64,000 nucleotides of DNA from an uncultured Mycoplasmatota bacterium. GTDB taxonomy: Bacteria; Bacillota_I; Bacilli_A; RF39; UBA660. Each line of letters starts with the position of its first letter. Position 1 is the first letter of the stretch. A program made the position numbers and the translations under genes. The stretch covers positions 48,842-112,841 of the forward strand of contig UQVR01000001.1 in assembly GCA_900544625.1 (NCBI GenBank), given 5' to 3'. This document shows, in pieces, positions 25,269-33,489 of the stretch. The notes beneath the pieces were generated by a model. It saw only the letters and a list, made by a program, of their open reading frames with translations, did not search any database and was not told where the DNA came from.

Positions 25269-28172
25269 TCAATTTTGTTTTTTTCTAATTAGTTTTTGGT
25301 TTTTATTAGCATCAAGTTCAAGAGTTTTGCATTCCTCAGGCTCATAGTTAAAATTATGATTATATAGCTTAGATTTAGCAGATTTATATATAAGAGATAA
25401 ATCATCAAGATAGGCATTAAAAGTAAAATTATTTTTTGATGGAGTAGATATGTTTCCATTTTTTATAATAATTTCCATCAATTGAAGATAAGAAATACAA
25501 TCTTCTTGATTTTTTGTTTTTACCTTATCCATTATTTCTTTAGGTATTTTTACTTTATGTTTTTTAAACACATCCAATATAGTATCATGATAATTAGGGT
25601 CTTCAATTGACAATTTTAGATTTAATAAAAATGGATTTCTTAACAAGTATTCAAAATAACTATAGTCTCCATGATATTTTTCAATTATATCTTCTATTTT
25701 TTTTGATAATTCTTTATCTTTATAAATATAAATTGCAAAATTTTTCAAATAATCAATTAATAAATCTTTAAATAATTCCGCTTCATCTTTTGGCGTGTCA
25801 TCATCAATAAGTGGTTCATTTGACTCAGAAAGAGTACTAATTAACAATTTAAATTTTATTTTTAAAAATGATTTAACATAATCCGCAAATTTATGTTTTT
25901 CACCCATATCAATTGGTAATGCTTCACTAAGATAAGTGTATTTTAAAATTTTATTTTTTAATATTTTTAATAATTCATCTCGTTTACTGTAATCATTATT
26001 TTTAATAAACTCAAGAAACCAAATATACATCCCATCATTAAAACTTGTTAATTCTTCATAATGTGATTGCACATAATTATATAATTCATTTTCTAACTTT
26101 TTTAAATTATCAAAATTTGCTTCTTCTTTAGGAATTTCAAACTCAAATGCTTGAACTACTTTATATAGTTTTTCGTACATTTCTTTTACTTTATTTTGAA
26201 AATCATTATATATTGTTTCACGTTCAAATTTACGACCAAATACAAGTTTTCTAATATTAAGACTAAAAGTTGTAATAGATGATTTTCCTTTGAATTCTAT
26301 AGTTTTAATTAGTGGTAATTCATTGGGTGTTAATAATCTTTGGGCATGCATTATATTTTTCAAAAAATTTTTAAATCTTATTTCGCTTACTAATAATTTT
26401 GAATTTGTATAATCTCTAAATCTTATAGTTTCTGGCCTTATAGTTATCTCACAGTGTTCAAGAGTAGAAGGTAACTCTAATACTTTTGGTGGTGTTGCAT
26501 AGGTAGGTGTTTCTAAAATAAATAAATCTTCAAGCCCTTCATTTAGTTCAAATTCGTAATATTTTAAAAATTCTCTATCATAGTTATCTACTCTAATAGT
26601 TAGTTTTTTTAATGATTTAGGAAATACTAACTTTCTTCCTTGCGCCATTTCTTTGTTATAAATTTTTATTAATTCTGGATAAAATAAAATTTTTTGATCG
26701 GTAATTGTAATTTTTGAAACATTTTCAAAAACGTGAGATGGGGATTTGGGCTTTATTACAGAATATAATAAGCAATCATATATCTTATATAAATCATAAA
26801 GTTCTTTATCTTCTAAAATCTTTTCTTTATGATGAGGATTTTTTAAAAACACTCCGGTTAATCGCATTATTGTTTCAAGTGGAATATATTCTTCAAACTC
26901 AAACATATTTCTTCTTAAAGATGTAACAGCAAGATATGTACAATCACTTACTTGAAAGTTTTTAAAGAAACTTTGTATTTTATAAGGATTATTAATAGAA
27001 AATAATAACATTGTTAGTTCGGGAGAACATAATATTCTACCATAATCAAAAACACCATATTTATTTTTTACAGCATCATTTATTAAGTTAGCTAGGGTTC
27101 TATAGTCTCTTTTTGAAAAATCAAATCTTTTATATTCTTCAAAAACACAATTACTTTGCATAAATGTACTTACTTTTTTAAAGAATACCTCTTTCATTAT
27201 TTCTTTTTCTTCTTTAGACATTGCACAATCATGTAAAATTTCTCTATGGTTACCATAATCTATTTCGTAAGAATTTACTTTAAATTCTACGAGTTTATAA
27301 AGAAGTTTTTTATCTTCAATTCTTTTATATTCTTTGATTGCCATATATTTTGTAATTAATCTATTTATAGAATGTATTCTTGCTGTTCTATCTAAATGTG
27401 TAAATTCTAAAAGATTATCAAATTCTTTTTCTAAATCTTTTAATATATTTTTATTTTTAAAAAGTAATACTTCTAATTTTATTTGCATTAATGAAAGATA
27501 ATTTTTATCTTGATAATTTTCTACATATTCTTTTAATGAATCAGGTATAAATTCAGGAATATAACCAATAAGTCTTCCACGTAAATCATTATAATATTTA
27601 GGATCTTTTTCTAAATTTAAATTTTCTATTATTGATAAACATGAGTTAGTTTGTAAATTTATTAATTCAATATCTTTCTGCGCATTAAATATTTGAATTT
27701 GTAATCTAGATATTTCATTATCTATAGCATTCTTTTTGTTATTAGATAAAAATGGAATAGATTTTAGACTTGATAAAGCTGCCATTCTTAAGAAAGATTC
27801 TTCTTCGATAGCCTTTAAAATGTGAGCATAACCATTAAGTCTTGCAAGTAAATTGGTTACATATTCATTGTTATATCCTTTGCTATTTGAATTACTTAAA
27901 ATATCATGAATATGTATTTCTAAACTAGTTAAAATATCTATATAAACTCTGATATCATCAGTTTCAGTACTCTTTAAATGAGTACTTAATATTGTCTTTT
28001 TATTAGATAAAATTCTTTTATATTCTTGATAATATTGTTCACAAAGTTCTTTATTTTTAACGTTGTCAAAAAAGCTATTCGGAGGCATGATAATACTATC
28101 TTGTAAGTTAACAAGACATAAAACCTCTTGGTTTAATTTAGATTTTTTGAAAAACTTAGAAAATAAACTCAT
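25269..28172 (-). CDS. Large protein of unknown function, 967 aa
   Basis: Not recognised. Soluble, mostly helical, rich in Lys/Glu/Leu, no signal peptide or membrane segment. Begins MSLFSKFFKKSKLNQEV. The N-terminal third has long amphipathic stretches that could be coiled coil. The centre (about residues 505-620) has a beta/Leu periodicity (FPKSLKKLTIRVD, LNEGLEDLFILE, LPSTLEHCEITI) similar to short BspA-type leucine-rich repeats. No nuclease, ATPase or protease motif seen. It has a consensus promoter and a very strong GGAGGGGG ribosome binding site, so it is probably well expressed. It diverges from the J-domain gene cluster with a 120-nt shared control region. Confidence 0.7.
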   Translation of the reverse strand: MSLFSKFFKKSKLNQEVLCLVNLQDSIIMPPNSFFDNVKNKELCEQYYQEYKRILSNKKTILSTHLKSTETDDIRVYIDILTSLEIHIHDILSNSNSKGYNNEYVTNLLARLNGYAHILKAIEEESFLRMAALSSLKSIPFLSNNKKNAIDNEISRLQIQIFNAQKDIELINLQTNSCLSIIENLNLEKDPKYYNDLRGRLIGYIPEFIPDSLKEYVENYQDKNYLSLMQIKLEVLLFKNKNILKDLEKEFDNLLEFTHLDRTARIHSINRLITKYMAIKEYKRIEDKKLLYKLVEFKVNSYEIDYGNHREILHDCAMSKEEKEIMKEVFFKKVSTFMQSNCVFEEYKRFDFSKRDYRTLANLINDAVKNKYGVFDYGRILCSPELTMLLFSINNPYKIQSFFKNFQVSDCTYLAVTSLRRNMFEFEEYIPLETIMRLTGVFLKNPHHKEKILEDKELYDLYKIYDCLLYSVIKPKSPSHVFENVSKITITDQKILFYPELIKIYNKEMAQGRKLVFPKSLKKLTIRVDNYDREFLKYYEFELNEGLEDLFILETPTYATPPKVLELPSTLEHCEITIRPETIRFRDYTNSKLLVSEIRFKNFLKNIMHAQRLLTPNELPLIKTIEFKGKSSITTFSLNIRKLVFGRKFERETIYNDFQNKVKEMYEKLYKVVQAFEFEIPKEEANFDNLKKLENELYNYVQSHYEELTSFNDGMYIWFLEFIKNNDYSKRDELLKILKNKILKYTYLSEALPIDMGEKHKFADYVKSFLKIKFKLLISTLSESNEPLIDDDTPKDEAELFKDLLIDYLKNFAIYIYKDKELSKKIEDIIEKYHGDYSYFEYLLRNPFLLNLKLSIEDPNYHDTILDVFKKHKVKIPKEIMDKVKTKNQEDCISYLQLMEIIIKNGNISTPSKNNFTFNAYLDDLSLIYKSAKSKLYNHNFNYEPEECKTLELDANKNQKLIRKKQN

Positions 28173-28198
28173 GAGTACCCCCTCCTAAAGTAGTTTTT

Positions 28199-28227
28199 AT
28201 TATAAGATAATTAATAATTGAAGTCAA
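28199..28227 (-). promoter_or_regulatory. Promoter of the 967-aa gene
   Basis: On the minus strand: TTGACT (28227-28222), 17-nt spacer, TATAAT (28204-28199). Confidence 0.85.
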
Positions 28228-28234
28228 TATTTTC

Positions 28235-28263
28235 TTGCAAAATCAGGCATTTTGTGGTAAGAT
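28235..28263 (+). promoter_or_regulatory. Promoter of the J-domain cluster
   Basis: TTGCAA 28235-28240, 17-nt spacer, extended TGgTAAGAT (hexamer 28258-28263). Its -35 starts 8 nt from the -35 of the divergent promoter, so the two could be co-regulated. Confidence 0.75.
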
Positions 28264-28292
28264 AGAAAAACACTTGTTTAAGGGGGATATAT

Positions 28293-29732
28293 ATGTTTAT
28301 TAAATTTAAAAAATATATGAAAAATGTTAAAAGTAATATGATTAGTGATTTGCAAGGTTATAAAAATATTGTAAATATGTTAGAACTTTGGCCATTAGAT
28401 TTTCAAAAGTATGTTGAAATGCTAAAAGACACTAAATCAGATGAAGTAATAGACATGCTAAATGAAGTTCTTGGAGATTTAACAAAATATGATATTAAAA
28501 GTGCTAAAGAAAGACTAAAAAAACATATTGGAATGTTAAATACACAAATTTATATATGTGATAGCCAAATTAGGGCTTTTGATAACGAAAAAGCTATCGG
28601 CGCAATTGAAGACTTTCCACTATTTTATGTAACACTAATATCAATAATTTGTAAAAATTGCCTAACAAACAAAGAAGCTATTAAAATTTTTGGAAGTGCC
28701 ATTTCCTTTAAAGGTAAGAAAACTGGTGAAAATAAAACTCCCGAAGATTTATGGAAATGTGATTTTGAAAGTTTACGACCACTAAGTAATTATTTTGATA
28801 TTTATGGTAATTTTCAAAATGGGGGAGATGCTGAATTATTTATGATTTTATTTAATCAATTAAGTAAAGCTACAAGGCTAAAAGAACTTGGTATAAATAA
28901 TGATGAATTAAAATTAATAAAGTATACTTCTTTATCTAACAAATTAATGATTGAATTAAGAAGTAGTTATGAAGAATATTTAAAAACTGCTATAAAAAGA
29001 GAAGTGAAACCTGAAATGAAAAAAGAAAAGAAGTCTGAGGTAAGAAAAGAAGCTCTTGGCCCAATTATAGTAGAATCTGAAAAGTTAAGTTTTTTAACTA
29101 ATGAAGATAAAGAAATATATCTTGGAGCATGTAACCTTATAAGCTCTCTTGTTGGCAGAAGTGATTATGACTATTACATGGAAGCTTTATTAGATATTCA
29201 AAGCCTTGAAGAATTATATAATGATGAAGATAGAGAATATTTTGATGAAATAATAAATGATGCCATTAATAAATTAAAAATATTATTAAATATGTTTCAT
29301 ATAGATAAAAAGATTAGAAAACCAGAAGTTGTTTTCTTAAATGATATTAAAGGTAATTGCTATTTTAAAGAAGACTTAGATAATGTTGATAATAGTTTAA
29401 AAAGTAAAATAGATTTATTACTTGAAAAAGTTAAAAGTGGTAATAATCATCGTACAGTTTTAGATGGAAACTTAAAAGCTGGAGAATTACTATTTATAAA
29501 TGGTTCTAATCTATCAATTAGTTTTTGTAAAATAGCTTTTGATACATATCTAATTATTGGAGTTCACTCTATAAATGAAGGTTTTAACTTAGATATAAAT
29601 AGATATCATTTAAATAAAAAGTATATTGAAGAATTAAAAGAACTAATGAAAAATGCTGAAGATAGAAATAAAATGGTTTTAGATGGAAATTTAGTAATTG
29701 AAACATCAGTTCCAAGGAAGAAAGTTAAGTAA
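28293..29732 (+). CDS. Hypothetical protein, 479 aa, first gene of the J-domain cluster
   Basis: Not recognised. Soluble and charged. Two regions joined by a Lys/Glu-rich linker near residues 235-255 (VKPEMKKEKKSEVRKEA). The last ~120 residues (GNCYFKEDLDNVDNSL, LLEKVKSGNN, then beta-strand rich SFCKIAFDTYLIIGVHS) have the order of a RelE/ParE-like fold, but the resemblance is weak and no active-site residues can be assigned. AAGGGGGAT precedes ATG 28293. It is 12 nt from the next gene. Confidence 0.65.
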   Translation: MFIKFKKYMKNVKSNMISDLQGYKNIVNMLELWPLDFQKYVEMLKDTKSDEVIDMLNEVLGDLTKYDIKSAKERLKKHIGMLNTQIYICDSQIRAFDNEKAIGAIEDFPLFYVTLISIICKNCLTNKEAIKIFGSAISFKGKKTGENKTPEDLWKCDFESLRPLSNYFDIYGNFQNGGDAELFMILFNQLSKATRLKELGINNDELKLIKYTSLSNKLMIELRSSYEEYLKTAIKREVKPEMKKEKKSEVRKEALGPIIVESEKLSFLTNEDKEIYLGACNLISSLVGRSDYDYYMEALLDIQSLEELYNDEDREYFDEIINDAINKLKILLNMFHIDKKIRKPEVVFLNDIKGNCYFKEDLDNVDNSLKSKIDLLLEKVKSGNNHRTVLDGNLKAGELLFINGSNLSISFCKIAFDTYLIIGVHSINEGFNLDINRYHLNKKYIEELKELMKNAEDRNKMVLDGNLVIETSVPRKKVK

Positions 29733-29744
29733 AGGAGAAAAGTT

Positions 29745-31055
29745 ATGAGTGATAATGAAAGATTTACGTTATATAAATATTACGAATGTTTAGTAAACAA
29801 ACTAATTAAAATAAGGGGTAGTAGAAAATATTTAAGTGATTCCCTAGAAGAAAAATATGCTACATCTATTAATAGATTAATTGATAGTTTTGATTTTTTT
29901 GAAGATCCAAAAAAATTAGAGGAAGAATATAGCATTTTAATAAATAATTTAAAAATAAAGTTCAAAGAATATGCTAATGAAATATTTGCAAGTCATAAAA
30001 TAACGGCACATATTGATTTAAATTTTGATTGTAATTTTGATACATTTGTTGATCAAGTGCATGAAATAATAAAAGTTTATGTTAGAAATAGACGTTTAGT
30101 ATTTAAAACAGAAAAAAGAATCCAAGAATTAACTGAAGGAAAAGAAAAGAACTTAGTAATAATTAATTTTATTGATGAAATAAAACGTAAATTAATTGAA
30201 ATTGATAGTTCTATAGATTTTAATAAAAATATAGATGAAATAAGAAGAATGTTAAAAGAATTATCTACTATGATGAATAAACATCAAGTATATTGTGAAA
30301 CAGTTTTAAAAATAGAAAATATAATCGGAGATTGTGCACCAGATTCATTAATAATTTTTCTAAACAATATTAATCTAGCTCTTTGGGAAGGACGTTATGC
30401 ATATTTAGATTCATTAGTTTTTGGTATGAATTTATCTTTAGAAAAATTTCAATCAAGAAAAAGTGACGTTTTTTCTAGTTTAGCTTTAATTAAAGAAAAT
30501 TATAATACTAGAATAAATTCATTAGGTAAAAATGATTTAAGTAAAATAGATGTTGCCAATAAAATGCTTGCAATGATAAAAGAAATATTAAAAAGAGTAT
30601 TAAAAGATCAGGAAAGTAGAGATATTTTAAGAACTCTTACAAGTATTAAGTTTGAAAATGTCGAAGAAATATATGATATAGTTCAATCTAAAACGAAAAA
30701 TGTTTTTGTTAAAATAAACGAAAAATATGATGGTGAAAATATCTTACTTAAAACAGATTATGCTAATAGTAAACTTTATTGTACAGGTTTTACATCATTT
30801 GGAGAAGAAACATTTGAATTTCATAGATCAACATTTATTAGAAATTATATTAGTTTATATGATTTGTTAACTTCAGGAAAAATTGATAAAAAATATTTAT
30901 TAGAATTTGCTAGTATGATTGGAATGCCTTTAGATGAAGATTTGCAAAATTCTAGTGAAATAAGTATAATTAATAAAGCTGTAGATTATCTTGATGCTAA
31001 AAGAGCAATTAATAAAAGCAATCAAAATGTTGTTTTAAAAAGAGAAAAAATTTAA
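29745..31055 (+). CDS. J-protein paralogue lacking the J domain, 436 aa
   Basis: Not a known family. It aligns with the middle and C-terminal parts of the J-domain protein at 31068: KYLSDSLEEKYATSINRLID here against VYLPDTLEFKYAKEIDEVIE there; CNFDTFVDQVHEI against CSFDDYVKKVNEI; and RDILRTLTSIKFENVEEI against EKVLGTLENLTFTNSDEL. It has no HPD motif. The C-terminus ends VVLKREKI, like its neighbours. Charged and helical throughout, probably cytosolic. AAAGGAGAA precedes ATG 29745. Tight spacing on both sides indicates an operon. Confidence 0.7.
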   Translation: MSDNERFTLYKYYECLVNKLIKIRGSRKYLSDSLEEKYATSINRLIDSFDFFEDPKKLEEEYSILINNLKIKFKEYANEIFASHKITAHIDLNFDCNFDTFVDQVHEIIKVYVRNRRLVFKTEKRIQELTEGKEKNLVIINFIDEIKRKLIEIDSSIDFNKNIDEIRRMLKELSTMMNKHQVYCETVLKIENIIGDCAPDSLIIFLNNINLALWEGRYAYLDSLVFGMNLSLEKFQSRKSDVFSSLALIKENYNTRINSLGKNDLSKIDVANKMLAMIKEILKRVLKDQESRDILRTLTSIKFENVEEIYDIVQSKTKNVFVKINEKYDGENILLKTDYANSKLYCTGFTSFGEETFEFHRSTFIRNYISLYDLLTSGKIDKKYLLEFASMIGMPLDEDLQNSSEISIINKAVDYLDAKRAINKSNQNVVLKREKI

Positions 31056-31067
31056 ATGGAGTAAATC

Positions 31068-32492
31068 ATGGATTATAGTGAAGCATTAAAGTTATTTGGA
31101 TTTACAGGTAATTTTACAAAAGAAGAATTAAAGAAAAGATACTTGGAATTATCTAAAAAATATCATCCAGATTTAAATGGGGATGAAGAGATGATGAAGA
31201 AGATTAATTCCGCATATGAAGTATTAAAAAGTCATAGTGTGTCAAGTGATTTAGTAAAATACTATGATAGTTTAAAAGAAAGATTGAAATTTTTTGCAAG
31301 TAAAACTGTTTATTTGCCTGATACTTTAGAATTTAAATATGCAAAAGAAATTGATGAAGTTATTGAAAAATTTAATTTTAATATGTCTAAATCTGCGTTA
31401 GATTTATTTTATAATGTTATTTTAGATCATATAAAAGATATATTTGCAAAGTACAAAAAAGAAGTATTAAAAAATGTACCCGTATTTTTTGTGAGTAAAT
31501 TTGAACCAATTAATGATGATTGTTCTTTTGATGATTATGTAAAGAAAGTAAATGAAATTAGAAATAAATATGAAAAAATTGATAAAGGCTTAAATCAAAT
31601 TATATTATCTATGTTTAAAGATAAAAATGTTAATAGTAAAATATTAGAAGAGATTTTTGATGTAAAAGAAATAATAATTAAAGAAATTATTGATAAAAAA
31701 ATTACATTAGATGATGGTATATATAAATTACAAGCTGAAATAAAGACAAGAATTTTAAAAATAGAAGCATTAAATAATAAAATTTGGAATACTTATAAAG
31801 CAATAATGAATAACTTTAATAGAAGAATGAAGGAATTAAATCCTACGGATATAGAAGATATTGATGTTGCTATGAAAGCGTTTAATAAAGCTATGGCTAC
31901 ATTAAAATCTGTTCAATTAGGTACTGAAGATGAAAAAGTTTTAGGCACTCTTGAAAATTTAACATTTACAAATAGTGATGAACTTAAAGAAAATGAATAT
32001 GAATTATATATTACCGCAAATTTTTCTGATGGTGAGGAACCTGAGATTGTTTTGAAAACTGGTGAAAATGGAAATCTTGTATCCTTTTTAAAGAAAATTG
32101 CTGATATGACAGAAGAAGTTTTTGTGGCTAAAGAAGTGTTTTATAAAAAATATAGTAGTTTTAAAGATGTTTTAAAGAATTTGGATTTTTTAGGTGATAA
32201 AGGTTATGTTCAATATTTAAATACAAAATCTATGGCTACAGCATTATATTATTATGAAAATGCGGGTTGTTATATTGTTTTGACAAAAAATAATGAAATA
32301 ATAATAGTTAGATATAATAAATTTGATTCATTAAGTCCTTTTGTAACGGATATTGCTAGTAGAACGTATAAAGATAAGCAAGTACTATACGATAAAATCT
32401 ATAATAGTTTCTTAAAAAGCAAAAAAGAAATAAAGTTTAAAAATAATGAAAATAATATATTAAAAAGAGAGAAAAATAAAGAAAATATCTAG
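31068..32492 (+). CDS. J-domain (DnaJ-like) protein with a unique C-terminal region, 474 aa
   Basis: Residues 1-58 are a J domain: ALKLFGFTGNFTKEELKKRY, then YHPDLNGDEEM with the HPD triad at 33-35, then INSAYEVLK. It should stimulate an Hsp70 ATPase. There is no G/F region or zinc finger as in true DnaJ (55842). The remainder is a cluster-specific region shared with the 29745 protein, and its last ~210 residues are repeated as a separate gene at 32520. Ends LKREKNKENI. ATGGAG lies upstream of the start. A client-specific co-chaperone is a reasonable inference. Confidence 0.8.
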   Translation: MDYSEALKLFGFTGNFTKEELKKRYLELSKKYHPDLNGDEEMMKKINSAYEVLKSHSVSSDLVKYYDSLKERLKFFASKTVYLPDTLEFKYAKEIDEVIEKFNFNMSKSALDLFYNVILDHIKDIFAKYKKEVLKNVPVFFVSKFEPINDDCSFDDYVKKVNEIRNKYEKIDKGLNQIILSMFKDKNVNSKILEEIFDVKEIIIKEIIDKKITLDDGIYKLQAEIKTRILKIEALNNKIWNTYKAIMNNFNRRMKELNPTDIEDIDVAMKAFNKAMATLKSVQLGTEDEKVLGTLENLTFTNSDELKENEYELYITANFSDGEEPEIVLKTGENGNLVSFLKKIADMTEEVFVAKEVFYKKYSSFKDVLKNLDFLGDKGYVQYLNTKSMATALYYYENAGCYIVLTKNNEIIIVRYNKFDSLSPFVTDIASRTYKDKQVLYDKIYNSFLKSKKEIKFKNNENNILKREKNKENI

Positions 32493-32497
32493 ACAAA
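32482..32497 (+). repeat. Tail repeat, copy 1
   Basis: AAAATATCTAGACAAA, spanning the stop codon of the J-domain gene; an identical 16-mer is at 33215, 733 nt downstream. Marks the end of a tandemly duplicated unit. Confidence 0.8.
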
Positions 32498-32519
32498 AAA
32501 CAAAGAAAGAAGAGAGAAA

Positions 32520-33212
32520 ATGAAGGAAAATATGTACAGAGACATTTATAAAATGTTGGTAGATAAATTAAAAAATAGATTGATGGAATTGCAATCAACC
32601 GATTTAGAAGAAATTAATAATGCTTTGCAAACATTTAATAAAGCTATGGTTATATTAAAAGCTGTTCAATTTGGTGCTGAAGATGAAAAAGTTTTAGGTA
32701 CCCTTGGAAATTTAAAATTTATAGGTAAAGACGAAATACATGAAGATTATAAATATGAATTATATATATCAGCTAAAGTTTCTGAAGATGAGGTTCCAGA
32801 AATTGTTTTAAAAACTGGCAGAGTTGGTAATTTTGTATCTTATTTAAAGAAAAGCGATAATGGTACGGAACCAACAGAGACATTTTATATGTCTAGTGAT
32901 AAATTTTATGAAAAATATCGTATGTTTACAGAATATTTAAAACAAGCTTATTTTCAAGGAAAACGTTGTTTCGTAAAAGAAACATCAAGTGATGCAACAT
33001 TGTTATATTTTTTTGAAGATATAAGTATTGTTTCGATTTTAAAGAATGCAAATGTAATTGTTGCAAAATATAGCGATATTTCGATTGAACCCCCTAATAA
33101 TTGTGATGTAGCTGCTAGAAAATATAAAGATGAACGAATACTTTATTATAAAATCTATAATAGTTTCTTTGAAAGAGAAGAAGAAATAAAGTTAAAACGC
33201 GAAAAAAAATAA
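32520..33212 (+). CDS. Stand-alone copy of the J-protein C-terminal module fused to aspS start codons, 230 aa
   Basis: Residues ~12-230 are a divergent duplicate of the J-domain protein C-terminus (FNKAMVILKAVQFGAEDEKVLGTLGNL here, FNKAMATLKSVQLGTEDEKVLGTLENL there, in two 20-residue-or-less halves; also PEIVLKTG and KIYNSF). Residues 1-10, MKENMYRDIY, are identical to the first ten residues of aspS (33490); the DNA differs at only two of 30 positions. Ends KLKREKK. The ribosome binding site is weak (AAGAGAG). It looks like a duplication product. It has stayed open for 230 codons, suggesting selection or recent origin. Confidence 0.7.
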   Translation: MKENMYRDIYKMLVDKLKNRLMELQSTDLEEINNALQTFNKAMVILKAVQFGAEDEKVLGTLGNLKFIGKDEIHEDYKYELYISAKVSEDEVPEIVLKTGRVGNFVSYLKKSDNGTEPTETFYMSSDKFYEKYRMFTEYLKQAYFQGKRCFVKETSSDATLLYFFEDISIVSILKNANVIVAKYSDISIEPPNNCDVAARKYKDERILYYKIYNSFFEREEEIKLKREKK

Positions 33213-33214
33213 AT

Positions 33215-33230
33215 AAAATATCTAGACAAA
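33215..33230 (+). repeat. Tail repeat, copy 2
   Basis: Identical to 32482-32497; here it lies just after the stop codon of the 230-aa gene and just before the T-box leader. Confidence 0.8.
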
Positions 33231-33468
33231 TGATTAAAAAAGTAGTATATTCTACTTATGATTTATTTGGTAAACCAGTAGGTAACTGATAGTTTATAGA
33301 GAACTAGTGGATGGTGAAAACTAGTAACTTAAGTTAGTGAAGATAGTACCTTGAAAGTAAACGGGTAAGCCCGATATAGCAAATTAAGATGCATAGAATT
33401 CTATGAATTAAGGTGGCACCGCGGGTTATACTCGTCCTTAAGCTAAATTAATTTATAGAATTTTTTAT
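33231..33468 (+). promoter_or_regulatory. T-box riboswitch upstream of aspS
   Basis: The invariant T-box element AAGGTGGCACCGCG is at 33410-33423, followed by CGTCCTT at 33433-33439 as in the antiterminator/terminator switch. Stem I is recognisable by GAACTAGTGGATGGTG (33301 on) and its partner ACTAGT. The specifier loop reads GAA-GAT-A with GAT (Asp) at 33342-33344. A terminator can form between AATTCTAT (33397-33404) and ATAGAATT (33455-33462) with T run 33461-33466. Uncharged tRNA-Asp should promote readthrough into aspS. No clear promoter was seen between the 230-aa gene and the leader, so transcripts may read in from upstream. Confidence 0.9.
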
Positions 33469-33489
33469 ATTTATGGAGGAGTTAAGAAT

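Noticed and set aside
25156..25347. 63-codon plus-strand frame starting in the convergent spacer
   Set aside because: The ATG is inside the 13-pair hairpin with no Shine-Dalgarno, and the frame runs into the antisense of the 967-aa gene.
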